The notes under the pieces are model-generated. The model was not told where the DNA came from. It was given only the letters and a program-made list of their open reading frames with translations, and did not search any database. A DNA stretch of 32,932 nucleotides from Chlamydiia bacterium (lineage in GTDB: Bacteria > Chlamydiota > Chlamydiia > Chlamydiales > 2-12-FULL-49-11), in assembly GCA_022601595.1 (NCBI GenBank), contig JAJACI010000013.1, positions 1 through 32,932 of the forward strand. The letters run 5' to 3'. The stretch's first letter is position 1. The number at the start of each line of letters is the position of its first letter. A program made the position numbers and the translations under genes. Shown here in pieces: positions 15,648-23,566 of this stretch.

Positions 15648-15804
15648 TATAGTCATTACCGTTTCTTATGACGCACTAAGCGAATTTTTGTACCTTTTTG
15701 ATAAATGCATCTCACTAATATTTAAAATATTAGCTTGCTAAACCCTCTAAAATTCCCTCAAAAATTCATTGAACAGTACGCCATATGAAACGCTAACGAC
15801 TATA
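15648..15804. repeat. Family 2 MITE-like element, 157 bp
   Basis: This element is bounded by TATAGTCATTACCGTTTCTT (left) and the inverted end GAAACGCTAACGACTATA (right). It is the reverse complement of the 157-bp element at 31176-31332, with roughly 90% identity by eye. Internal landmarks are GATAAATGCATCTCACTAAT, an AATATTTAAAATATT palindrome, and CCCTCAAAAATTCATTGAAC. There is no reading frame of note. It fills most of the 258-base gap between two MOMP-like genes. An extra copy of the terminus (GTAATGACTATA) follows at 15811-15822. Confidence 0.85.
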
Positions 15805-15863
15805 AATAATGTAATGACTATAATATAGATACTATTAGCTCTCGTGTCAACTTGTTCTTATAC

Positions 15864-15878
15864 TTCAGAGTCTCCTTA
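15864..15878. repeat. Solo family 1 end
   Basis: TTCAGAGTCTCCTTA is identical to the right end of the family 1 element at 2480-2492. It covers the stop codon of the neighbouring MOMP-like gene (TTA at 15876-15878 on the plus strand). No matching left arm was found nearby. Confidence 0.6.
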
Positions 15879-16901
15879 ATAATCTACTTGGAAGCCCACT
15901 GTTAAACCTTGCATAGCATAGTTTCCCAAAATACCAGTTCTAGAGAAATAGGGAAGAAATCCATTATGTTTGAGGTATGCTTGAATTTCCCATGCAAGAT
16001 GGAGATGCAAGGCGCATTTTTCCCATTTTTTTCTCCATTTTAGTCCCATAGAGGTTTCTACCATAAGCTCTACATTATGGAAATCTGTTTGATACGTCCC
16101 CATACTTTGACTAGAGTCATCATCACTGAAAATCAATAAGTTGTCAGAGTCAATACGATGTTCTGCATACAAAAGCGATTGCCCGCAAGAGAAAAATAGC
16201 GCTAGATTTTGTATACAGTCAAAGCTAATTCTAGCCCCCGCATAAGGGCCAATTCCCCACCACATTTGATTCATTCTGCCTCTTTCATCATCATCTACAA
16301 ATAAAATGGTGGCATCAAAGTTCAGGGTCTCATAATCCCATGCCCCTAATAGCCCAATCCATGGAGAAACTATTAGCTTATCTGAAAGAGAAACATTTTT
16401 TTTCATGAGAAGATCTATGCGATTAAACTGCTCTGAAAATCTAGAGGAAAGGGTTGAATAACTCAAGACAGGAAGACCAAAATAGGGCGATCCATAGTTG
16501 ATGGTATTGTTATTTTTTAGGTTATTACTATTTTGTCTTGGGGCAAAAGTAAACCACGTATAATTTATATTCACGATCCAGTCATCATGGTAGGTATTAA
16601 CGCCTGCTGCAACTTTAAAGCCACTTACAGCAAAGGTTCTAGCTTGGATAACATTCCCAGCGGTTGTAGTACTTCCTGGAGAGTAAGCTACATTTATAGC
16701 CGATTGATAAGGCTTCCAAAAAGTATAGGATGCACCAATAAAAAAGGGAAGGTGATAAGCACTTTTAAAGCTGCTTTTAGCCTCTTTTGGTGGAGCATGT
16801 AGATTTGCGCCGTTACTTGTGCTCCTTTTTGTATCGGCAAAAAGAGGTATGCAAGAGATAAGGAGTAATAGAGATGATAATCTTTTTATATTAGTAGACA
16901 T
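15876..16901 (-). CDS. MOMP-like porin, paralogue 2
   Basis: Starting at 16901 (AGGAAT upstream) gives 341 residues with a regular signal peptide (STNIKRLSSLLLLISC through PLFA); the longer frame from 16952 would bury it. Landmarks are YTFWKPYQSAINVAY, GNVI, SGFKVAAGVN, YTWF, SEQFNRIDLL, PWIGLLGAWD, WWGIGPYAG, and the C-terminal KHNGFLPYFSRTGILGNYAM followed by QGLT. It ends VDY, not Phe. Three cysteines remain in the mature region. A promoter is predicted at 16932-16960. It is likely an outer-membrane porin. The stop codon lies inside a family 1 repeat end. Confidence 0.85.
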   Translation of the reverse strand: MSTNIKRLSSLLLLISCIPLFADTKRSTSNGANLHAPPKEAKSSFKSAYHLPFFIGASYTFWKPYQSAINVAYSPGSTTTAGNVIQARTFAVSGFKVAAGVNTYHDDWIVNINYTWFTFAPRQNSNNLKNNNTINYGSPYFGLPVLSYSTLSSRFSEQFNRIDLLMKKNVSLSDKLIVSPWIGLLGAWDYETLNFDATILFVDDDERGRMNQMWWGIGPYAGARISFDCIQNLALFFSCGQSLLYAEHRIDSDNLLIFSDDDSSQSMGTYQTDFHNVELMVETSMGLKWRKKWEKCALHLHLAWEIQAYLKHNGFLPYFSRTGILGNYAMQGLTVGFQVDY

Positions 16902-16931
16902 GGAGACATTCCTAAGTAAAATTTGAATAGA

Positions 16932-16960
16932 AATGTAATCATTTATGTACATATTGTCAA
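16932..16960 (-). promoter_or_regulatory. Predicted promoter of MOMP-like paralogue 2
   Basis: On the minus strand a perfect TTGACA (16960-16955) is followed after 17 bases by TACATT (16937-16932). The ATG at 16901 lies about 31 bases downstream. Confidence 0.55.
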
Positions 16961-16978
16961 TCTAATATTTGGTCTAGA

Positions 16979-17054
16979 AATCCCTCAAAAATTTGCTTAG
17001 TGCTTCATAAGAAACGGTAATGACTATACGCCATATGAAACGATAACGACTATA
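16979..17054. repeat. Rearranged family 2 remnant
   Basis: A fragment (16979-17028) runs from the CCCTCAAAAATT internal block directly into one terminus (GCTTAGTGCTTCATAAGAAACGG onward to ACTATA). The other terminus (CGCCATATGAAACG through CGACTATA, 17029-17054) is joined to it in direct succession. Compared with the 157-bp copies, the middle is deleted and the two ends are placed side by side. Confidence 0.7.
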
Positions 17055-17087
17055 TATTAGACTCTTTAAATCTTAGAGATTTATGGC

Positions 17088-17123
17088 ATAAAAAAAGCTA
17101 GAGAAAAATCTCTAGCTTTTTTT
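17088..17123. terminator. Bidirectional rho-independent terminator after MOMP-like paralogue 3
   Basis: AGCTAGAGA (17096-17104) and TCTCTAGCT (17109-17117) form a perfect 9-bp stem with a 4-base loop, flanked by A- and T-runs of 7 or more. The minus-strand porin gene ends 20 bases away. Confidence 0.9.
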
Positions 17124-17142
17124 AACTGATATAACAATAAAC

Positions 17143-18162
17143 TTAGAAGTTTACTCTTACAGCAAGTGTTAAACCTTGCATTGCGAAAGTACCCATGTTA
17201 CCTGCACCTGAATAGTAACCTAAGAAACCATTGTGGTTAAAATAGGTTTGTAATTGCCATCCAAGGTCAATTCTTAACGCCCAGTCAGTCCAGTTAGAAT
17301 CCCAACGAAGACCAAGTTCTGTTTCAAACATTGGATCAACACCGTAGTCTGTAGCCTTGTTATTAGCTACAGCTGATGCTGCAACGCCATCAGTGTAATT
17401 TAAATTGTTATTGTATACAGTACGGTCTGAAAGAAGTAATGAAACACCTGACTTGATGAATAGACCCCAATCATTTGTGAAGTAGTAGGTACCTTCTCCA
17501 CCTGCATAAGGACCAATTCCCCACCATGTTTGCTTTTTATAAGCTTGCTGAGTAACAGTGGAAGAAGTATTACCAATGAAGTTTAAATTCTGTGTATCCC
17601 ACGCTGCAAGTAGACCCATCCATGGACGGAAAGTCATGTAATGACCTGCATAAAATGATCTATCAACTGTAAGATCAATTCTATTAAATTGAGTCTTAAA
17701 CTGTGACTTTAGAGATGAATAAGCTTCATCAATGGCATTAAATGTTGGTCTGTATGTTACTCCTGTTAGTATAGTATGATCCTTCATACTAGGTGAGTAG
17801 TAAAACCATGTATATGCTATCTCAGCATTCCAACCGTCGTGATGAGTGTTTGCACCCAATGACACTTTAAAACCACTAGCAGCGTTCATTGCAGGCTTTA
17901 AAACATTACCTCTAACAGTAGTGCCAGTAGTAGGTTCCCCAATAGCTAGGTTCATCCCTTCTTGGTACGGTGCCCAGTATGTGTATGCTGCGCCTACGTA
18001 AAATGATAATGCATCAGGTCCACCTGGATGTTGTGGCGGCGGCACTGCGTGCATTGATTTATGTTCTTTATGTTCGTCATTACTATCATATGCAAAAGCT
18101 GTTGTAGTTGCACAACATGCTAAAGCAAATAATGGAATTAATCTTTTTAGATTTTTATTCAT
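17143..18162 (-). CDS. MOMP-like porin, paralogue 3
   Basis: The 339-residue protein has a signal peptide with cleavage after TTAFA (about residue 24) and a short His/Asp-rich leader. It carries the full set of array motifs: YTYWAPYQEGMNLA, GNVLKP, SGFKVSLGAN, AYTWFYY, TQFNRIDLTVDRSF, PWMGLLAAWD, WWGIGPYAGGE, FNHNGFLGYYSG and AMQGLTLAVRVNF with terminal Phe. The mature protein contains no cysteine. It has its own terminator (17088-17123) and a predicted promoter at 18240-18266. It is likely a major porin; with paralogue 4 it is the closest pair in the array by eye. Confidence 0.88.
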   Translation of the reverse strand: MNKNLKRLIPLFALACCATTTAFAYDSNDEHKEHKSMHAVPPPQHPGGPDALSFYVGAAYTYWAPYQEGMNLAIGEPTTGTTVRGNVLKPAMNAASGFKVSLGANTHHDGWNAEIAYTWFYYSPSMKDHTILTGVTYRPTFNAIDEAYSSLKSQFKTQFNRIDLTVDRSFYAGHYMTFRPWMGLLAAWDTQNLNFIGNTSSTVTQQAYKKQTWWGIGPYAGGEGTYYFTNDWGLFIKSGVSLLLSDRTVYNNNLNYTDGVAASAVANNKATDYGVDPMFETELGLRWDSNWTDWALRIDLGWQLQTYFNHNGFLGYYSGAGNMGTFAMQGLTLAVRVNF

Positions 18163-18239
18163 TCCTTGTGTTCTCCCTTTAATGTAGTTTTTTTTGCTTT
18201 TTTAAAAGATTGCGTTTTTAAAAATGCTATTGATAGAAG

Positions 18240-18266
18240 AGTATCCTTCAATAAAAAAACTGTCAA
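18240..18266 (-). promoter_or_regulatory. Predicted promoter of MOMP-like paralogue 3
   Basis: On the minus strand a perfect TTGACA (18266-18261) is followed after 15 bases by GATACT (18245-18240). The spacing is shorter than ideal and the leader would be about 70 bases. Confidence 0.4.
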
Positions 18267-18347
18267 CCTATTTTTCTTGTTTTTATAATTTAGTTTAAGA
18301 CATGCCATAGATTTGCGATCTTTTTTCCACGTCATGCCCTGTTTATC

Positions 18348-19367
18348 TTAGAAATTTACCCTTACAGAAAAGGTTAAACCTTGTACTGCAAAATCACTTA
18401 ATACTCCTGTGCCGGAATAATATCCTAAAAAACCATTATGGCTGAAATATTTTTGGAATTCCCATCCAAGATCGAGGCGTATACCCCAATTGGTCCAATT
18501 AGCATCCCAGCGAGCACCAAGGGTTGCATCAAATACTGGCTCTACTCCATTGTAAGAAGTTCTAGAGTTGGTATTAAGACCATCTGTGGAACCATCTGCA
18601 TTGTAATTGATGTTGCTTGCTTGAACATAGCGGTGAGTAAGCAGCATAGAAATACCTGAGGAGATATAAAATCCCCAATCTTTATTTACGTAGTAGGTAG
18701 CCTCCGATCCCGCATAAGGACCTATGCCCCACCAATCTTCTTGCATAATATTTACTTGTTGAACATTGTTTTGACCGCCGGCAATGACTCCTGTATAATT
18801 AAGATGTTGTCTATCAGATGCGCCAAGTAGTCCGAGCCATGGGCGTATGGATAAAAAGTGCCCTGCCCAAAAGCTTCTGTCAATGGTAATATCTGCTCTA
18901 TTAAGCTGCATAGCAAACTGTGAATTTAGTGTAAGAAACGAAACCGTATCTGGAGCAAAAGTCGCAGTATATTCTAGTGAGTCACTTAATGAGTTGCTTC
19001 TCATAGGAGTTGGAAGGTAAAACCATGTATAGTTACCAGAGATTACCCATCCATCATGTTGTAAGTTTGCTCCAAGATCAACTTTAAAACCACTTACAGC
19101 TGGCATTGCAGGGCTTATTGTAGTGCCTTGAGTCTCTAAGCTGTTTCTTGCAATGGCAATATCTATACCTTCTTGGTATGGAGCCCAGTAGGTATAGGAA
19201 ACGCCTATAAAAAAATTATTATTTTCTGCGTTTGTTGGATATTTTGCCGGAGGTACTGCCTGATTCACTTTACACTCTTTTGCATTGTCATATGCAAAAA
19301 TAGGTGTAGCACATATGGTGCTTCCCATAATTAATATTGGTAATAATCTTTTAAGATTCATCTTCAT
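18348..19367 (-). CDS. MOMP-like porin, paralogue 4
   Basis: The 339-residue protein has a signal peptide ending near TPIFA (about residue 25). Motifs in order are YTYWAPYQEGIDIA, SGFKVDLGAN, NYTWFY, MQLNRADITIDRSFWAG, PWLGLLGASD, WWGIGPYAGSE, FSHNGFLGYYSGTGVLSDFA and a terminal VRVNF. Only one cysteine (KEC, just after the signal) is present. AAAGGGAG lies upstream of the ATG. The 52-base gap to paralogue 5 suggests co-transcription of paralogues 6, 5 and 4. Confidence 0.88.
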   Translation of the reverse strand: MKMNLKRLLPILIMGSTICATPIFAYDNAKECKVNQAVPPAKYPTNAENNNFFIGVSYTYWAPYQEGIDIAIARNSLETQGTTISPAMPAVSGFKVDLGANLQHDGWVISGNYTWFYLPTPMRSNSLSDSLEYTATFAPDTVSFLTLNSQFAMQLNRADITIDRSFWAGHFLSIRPWLGLLGASDRQHLNYTGVIAGGQNNVQQVNIMQEDWWGIGPYAGSEATYYVNKDWGFYISSGISMLLTHRYVQASNINYNADGSTDGLNTNSRTSYNGVEPVFDATLGARWDANWTNWGIRLDLGWEFQKYFSHNGFLGYYSGTGVLSDFAVQGLTFSVRVNF

Positions 19368-19419
19368 TGCTTTTTTCTCCCTTTAGGTAATTTTTTGTAA
19401 TTGATAGTAGAGCCTCTTC

Positions 19420-20430
19420 TTAAAAACTAAATCGAAGTGAAGCGGTTAGCCCTTGCATGGTATAGTTTCCCATAACTCCCGTAGGAGAATAGTATCCCGC
19501 AAGTCCATTGTGGGAGAAATATGTTTGTATTTGCCATTGAGCACTTAAGGCTATACCAAAATTTTCATGCATATAACTTAGATTCAATCCCAGAGCAATT
19601 TCTAGCATAGGTTCCATGTTATAGAATTTTTTTCCGTAATTGTTATGTTGTATAAAAGGAGCCTCTCCTTGCGGAGTGCTATATTGGAGCGTACTCCAAT
19701 TATGATACGCATAAAGAATAGAGGCACCTGGTGCAATATATAGCCCAAAATTTTGTGTGAAATTGTACATACAATTCATTCCACTATATGGGCCTACTCC
19801 CCACCAGCTTTGGGAATAATTAATAATGCGCGGTTGATTATTGTCATCTTGAATTGCCTGCCCATTCATAGTAAGCCTTTGCCTTTCCCATGATCCAAGA
19901 AAGCCTATCCACGGACGAAAGGTGAATTTTTTCCCTGAGTAAAAATCTCTATCAAACAAACCATCCACTCTATTGAATTGATCATAAAATCTTGAGCTGA
20001 GTGAGGTGAATTGAGCATTTTCACTTGCAAATGGTGAAATATAGGTGAGGGTAGAGGGAAGCACATGCGTTTTGAAGCCGGGATTGTTTTCAAACCATGT
20101 ATAATTAACCGCCCAAAACCATCCTGTGTCTGTGTTATTTGCGCCAGCACCCACTTTAAATCCACTGCTAAAATACGTTTTAGGAGTAATCACATTTCCT
20201 TTGACCGAACTGGTACCTTGAGCATAAACAAGATCCATTCCCTCTTGGTATGGAGCCCAATAGGTATAGGCTGCCTGCACAAAAAAGGAGGTATTGCGAT
20301 GATGATCATAGTTATGTTCTAACGGGCAGTTATGATTATGATGGTGCACATTTTGTTCCATAGCGCTTGCATGGGACGATAGCAGACAAATAAGTGCTGT
20401 TATGCTGGTAAGTTTTTTTATGGTATACAT
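19420..20430 (-). CDS. MOMP-like porin, paralogue 5, with His-rich N-terminus
   Basis: The 336-residue protein has a signal peptide ending at ASA (about residue 23). A histidine-rich stretch follows (HHHNHNCPLEHNYDHH, about residues 29-44) that could bind metal ions. Array motifs are YTYWAPYQEGMDLVY, GNVITP, SGFKVGAGAN, NYTWF, DQFNRVDGLFDRDF, PWIGFLGSWERQ, WWGVGPYSG, YFSHNGLAGYYSPTGVMGNY and a terminal SFSF. Two cysteines are in the mature part. It lies 61 bases downstream of paralogue 6. Confidence 0.87.
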   Translation of the reverse strand: MYTIKKLTSITALICLLSSHASAMEQNVHHHNHNCPLEHNYDHHRNTSFFVQAAYTYWAPYQEGMDLVYAQGTSSVKGNVITPKTYFSSGFKVGAGANNTDTGWFWAVNYTWFENNPGFKTHVLPSTLTYISPFASENAQFTSLSSRFYDQFNRVDGLFDRDFYSGKKFTFRPWIGFLGSWERQRLTMNGQAIQDDNNQPRIINYSQSWWGVGPYSGMNCMYNFTQNFGLYIAPGASILYAYHNWSTLQYSTPQGEAPFIQHNNYGKKFYNMEPMLEIALGLNLSYMHENFGIALSAQWQIQTYFSHNGLAGYYSPTGVMGNYTMQGLTASLRFSF

Positions 20431-20491
20431 TGGCGTCTCTATAATAATTAAAATATTTTTTAAATATATAGATGTTGGAGCAATTAGTCAA

Positions 20492-21493
20492 TTAAAATGT
20501 ACATGTAAAACCAGCGGTTAAGCCTTCCATCGAATAGTTCCCATAGAGTCCTAAAGGAGAGTAATAGCCTTGAAAACCATTATGAGAAAAATAGGTTTGT
20601 AGCTGCCATGCACTTTGTACTCGGAGTGTAAACTTTTTCCACTCCATATCACATCGGATGCCAATAGAGGCCTCTACCATGGGTTCAATATTTCTAAAAA
20701 GTGTCTCTGTGTTTACAGGAGGAATGTCTAAAAGGATATATTCATCATCAACGGTGCTAATATGTTGCTTAATCGTATGATTAGCTTTGCATAGAGCTAT
20801 TCCTGATGATAGAAAAAAACCAAATTGCTTTACAAGGTAATAGGTTCCTTCTATTCCGGCATAAGGACCAATAGCGCTCCAGTTTTGAGTGAATTGATAC
20901 TGCGTTATGTCGGTCGCTTCACTATATTCTTCATCCGCCTTCATATTAAAATTTAGTTGGCTCTCTTCCCAAGCGCCTAATATTCCCATCCAGGGTCTAA
21001 TTGCAATAAATCTTCCTGTAAAAAAACTTCTATCAATGGTCATATCGACCCGATTGAACCAATTAGCAAATTGGGAATGTAGGGTGTCAGATTGAAAAGA
21101 TTCTGCGCTAAAAGGAGTTTGATAAGGTACATGAACTTTTAGATTTTGTTCGTGAAACTTTGGGTAATTATAAAATAGGGTATAGCGGGATGATACGGTC
21201 CAATTATCATGATAGCTATTCCATCCAGCTCCTACTATAAAACCACTTCGATAGTAGGTGGTTGGTCTGATGGTATTACCAGATTCGATGGTATCTCCTA
21301 CTGAGTAGGCGATGTTCATCCCTTCTTGATAAGGTGCCCATAAGGTATAACTAGCAGTGAATTGGAGGGGAAGAGTTTTTTTTTCAATATGCTGTAGTGA
21401 TGGAGGGGTATTTTTTTCTGCGCAAAGAGGAGGAGCTGCTAAAGAGCAGCAAGATAGGGTAAGGAAAAATGCTCTTGTTTTTAAAAATGACAT
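20492..21493 (-). CDS. MOMP-like porin, paralogue 6 (first gene of the array)
   Basis: The 333-residue protein has a cysteine-containing signal peptide ending near PLCA (about residue 25). Motifs are YTLWAPYQEGMNIAYS, SGFIVGAGWN, NWFNRVDMTIDRSF, PWMGILGAWEE, IGPYAGIE, YFSHNGFQGYYSPLGLYGNY and a terminal FTCTF. Three cysteines are in the mature part. The promoter is predicted at 21548-21574. It begins 93 bases after the T3SS gene sctT in the same orientation, so read-through from the T3SS operon cannot be excluded. Confidence 0.87.
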   Translation of the reverse strand: MSFLKTRAFFLTLSCCSLAAPPLCAEKNTPPSLQHIEKKTLPLQFTASYTLWAPYQEGMNIAYSVGDTIESGNTIRPTTYYRSGFIVGAGWNSYHDNWTVSSRYTLFYNYPKFHEQNLKVHVPYQTPFSAESFQSDTLHSQFANWFNRVDMTIDRSFFTGRFIAIRPWMGILGAWEESQLNFNMKADEEYSEATDITQYQFTQNWSAIGPYAGIEGTYYLVKQFGFFLSSGIALCKANHTIKQHISTVDDEYILLDIPPVNTETLFRNIEPMVEASIGIRCDMEWKKFTLRVQSAWQLQTYFSHNGFQGYYSPLGLYGNYSMEGLTAGFTCTF

Positions 21494-21547
21494 ATGGCCC
21501 TTTTTTACTCATCTATATAACCAATAAGATGCAGCGTATAATATTTT

Positions 21548-21574
21548 ATTATATCTATTAAGGAATAAAATCAA
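21548..21574 (-). promoter_or_regulatory. Predicted promoter of the MOMP-like array
   Basis: On the minus strand TTGATT (21574-21569) is followed after 15 bases by a perfect TATAAT (21553-21548). It lies between the sctT stop and paralogue 6, whose leader would be about 50 bases. Confidence 0.45.
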
Positions 21575-21578
21575 TAAT

Positions 21579-21591
21579 TATAGTCATTACC
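21579..21591. repeat. Solo family 2 terminus at the sctT stop codon
   Basis: TATAGTCATTACC is identical to the left end of the 157-bp element at 15648. It spans the sctT stop codon (TTA at 21587-21589 on the plus strand). At 13 bp it could be a chance match, but the same end recurs at other gene ends in the window. Confidence 0.4.
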
Positions 21592-22420
21592 TTTGTAGAA
21601 ATGGTATGAGCCTTTCTAAAGAATGAATCCATTCAATGGAAAAGCCGCCTATTTTTTGTACTATGACATACCATCCGGCCCAAAGTAATGTCAGCCCAAG
21701 AAGAGATTTAAGAGGCATTCCTAAAAATGCAATTTGTACATTAGGAGCGAGTCTATTTGCAATACCTAGAAAAGATTCTGCCATTAATATTGCTACCAAG
21801 GAGGGGGCAGCTAGTTGAACGGCCATGGTAAATACCTGGTTCATAATGTCATACATTGTATGCCAGAAATGGTGGTCTTTGTCATAAAAAGCAAGAGGAA
21901 AAAAGCCATCTACAGGAATAACATCAAACGAGGTGCCAATGGCATCGAAGAAAAATAAAGGGCCGCCTAAGCCGTAGAACAAAACGATAAGATAATAGTT
22001 CATCATTATTCCAATAGAAGAGGCTTGAGATTGAGTAGTGGGATCTTGCCCCATCATACTCGATGCACCTCGGGCATAGTCAATAAAAATTCCAGAACTT
22101 TGCGCTACGAAAAATGGAACCGATGCCATATAACCGAGAATAAAGCCAATAAGCAATTCTTTTACGGAATAAAAAACAAATAATGAGGAGGCCATTTCCA
22201 TATTTTGGCCGCGGCTAACTAAAATGGTGGGAAGGAATACAACCGTTAGTGAAAGGGCAAAGCCAACTCTTCCCATAATAGGAACAAGCTTTGCTCCAAG
22301 AAAAGGGGTAATTGCACAAATAGGACCAAGTCGCATGAGACCTAAAAGGACAAGCTTCCAAAGCGTGTTATAATCCATCCCTTCTATATGAGAGATCAAA
22401 TGAATAAATCCTTCATCCAT
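21587..22420 (-). CDS. sctT: Type III secretion export apparatus protein SctT
   Basis: The 277-residue membrane protein of the SctT/FliR family has hydrophobic segments across its length. It has the N-terminal PICAITPFLGAKLVP loop and VKELLIGFILGYMAS in the middle. The C-terminal part (ESFLGIANRLAPNVQIAFLG, then MPLKSLLGL) is strongly conserved in SctT/FliR. It forms the core of the inner-membrane export gate with SctR and SctS. Six bases separate it from sctS. It is last in the T3SS block. The TAA stop overlaps a family 2 terminus. Confidence 0.93.
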   Translation of the reverse strand: MDEGFIHLISHIEGMDYNTLWKLVLLGLMRLGPICAITPFLGAKLVPIMGRVGFALSLTVVFLPTILVSRGQNMEMASSLFVFYSVKELLIGFILGYMASVPFFVAQSSGIFIDYARGASSMMGQDPTTQSQASSIGIMMNYYLIVLFYGLGGPLFFFDAIGTSFDVIPVDGFFPLAFYDKDHHFWHTMYDIMNQVFTMAVQLAAPSLVAILMAESFLGIANRLAPNVQIAFLGMPLKSLLGLTLLWAGWYVIVQKIGGFSIEWIHSLERLIPFLQR

Positions 22421-22426
22421 TGTCTA

Positions 22427-22696
22427 TTATAAGCTCCATTTATGGAAATTCATGAATATTGAATTTGCAAATTGAACAATTTGGCCTGCTAAAAATCCTC
22501 CCATAATAAAAAGCGTCATGATTACCGCTACTAATTTGACCGTAAAAGAAAGGGTTTGCTCTTGTATTTGGGTTGCTGCCTGGAAAATAGCTACTGTCAA
22601 CCCAAATATCATACTAATAAGTATGGGAGGTCCTGAAAGAATTAATATTAAAAGTAGAGCTCGATAAGCCAGTTGAACAATTTCTGCATGAAACAT
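22427..22696 (-). CDS. sctS: Type III secretion export apparatus protein SctS
   Basis: The ATG at 22696 (AGGTAG upstream) gives 89 residues, the usual SctS/FliQ length. A TTG 24 bases earlier would overlap sctR and is not needed. Two transmembrane helices flank the conserved AIFQAATQIQEQTLSF segment typical of SctS. It contributes to the SctRST export gate. It starts 4 bases after the sctR stop. Confidence 0.92.
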   Translation of the reverse strand: MFHAEIVQLAYRALLLILILSGPPILISMIFGLTVAIFQAATQIQEQTLSFTVKLVAVIMTLFIMGGFLAGQIVQFANSIFMNFHKWSL

Positions 22697-22700
22697 AAAG

Positions 22701-23495
22701 CTACCTATATGATAAGACAATCCCTTCTACAACAAGTGTCCACCCATCGATCATCACAAGAAGTAAAAGTTTTAAGGGAAGGGCAATGGTTAATGGCGAG
22801 AGCATCATCATACCCATGGCGAGTAAGACATTTGATACCACCAGATCTACAACAAAGAACGGCAGATATATGAGTACCCCAATTTCAAAAGCCCCTTTCA
22901 CCTGAGAGGTGATATAGGAGGGGATCAAAACAATAAAATCGGTAGGCTTTAGCTCTGCTCTAAATGCTGGCGGGAATTTCTTCTTAGCAAGCTTGAAAAA
23001 ATAATTTCTGTGCTTGGACGAGCAGTTTTTCACTAAAAATTTTCTCAAAGGCTCTTTTGTTTTTTCAGCCACCCCTACAATATACTCTGCCGATTGCGCA
23101 GTAAATACCTGCCCATTTGCAGGTGCGTTTTTATGAATGTAGCTATGGCCCGCCTCATACATGGCAAGACCTGTCGGAAACATCACATATACAGACATCA
23201 AAATAGCCATCCCATTGATTACCTGATTAGGAGGGGAGTTTTGCACGCCAATGGCCTGCCTTAAAAGGGAAAGAACCACAACCATTTTCAGAAAAGAGGT
23301 GAGAAGCATCACACCATAAGGCAATATTGCCATGGCTGCAATTACCGCTACTTTTGTAACTAGCGGGGGCTGCTGCACTTGATTAACGCTTGCAAGGTTC
23401 TCTGCAACACCATCTGCCGCATGTCCTGCAAACGGAATGCATAATAACCCTATAAGCAGTAGAAAGAAAAGGTTCTGTTTCTTGAAAAATGCCAT
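22701..23495 (-). CDS. sctR: Type III secretion export apparatus protein SctR
   Basis: The 264-residue protein carries the SctR/FliP signatures SFLKMVVVLSLLRQAIGVQNSP (given here only in part: SFLKMVVVLSLLRQ), PPNQVINGMA and, near the C-terminus, FEIGVLIYLPFFVVDLVVS and LSPLTIALPLKLLLLV. It has an N-terminal signal-peptide-like hydrophobic stretch ending GHAAD, as seen in chlamydial and flagellar homologues. It is the main export-gate subunit. Fifty or so bases of noncoding sequence separate it from sctL, and four bases from sctS. Confidence 0.93.
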   Translation of the reverse strand: MAFFKKQNLFFLLLIGLLCIPFAGHAADGVAENLASVNQVQQPPLVTKVAVIAAMAILPYGVMLLTSFLKMVVVLSLLRQAIGVQNSPPNQVINGMAILMSVYVMFPTGLAMYEAGHSYIHKNAPANGQVFTAQSAEYIVGVAEKTKEPLRKFLVKNCSSKHRNYFFKLAKKKFPPAFRAELKPTDFIVLIPSYITSQVKGAFEIGVLIYLPFFVVDLVVSNVLLAMGMMMLSPLTIALPLKLLLLVMIDGWTLVVEGIVLSYR

Positions 23496-23566
23496 AAGGG
23501 CCCTTTATAGCCTATTCACCATTCAATTGCAACCACAACAAATTCTTATAATGCTTTGCGCACGCC

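Noticed and set aside
15648-17054. Insertion sequence with transposase between the porin genes
   Set aside because: The repeats are at most 157 bp and no transposase-like frame is present anywhere in the window, so they are treated as non-autonomous elements.
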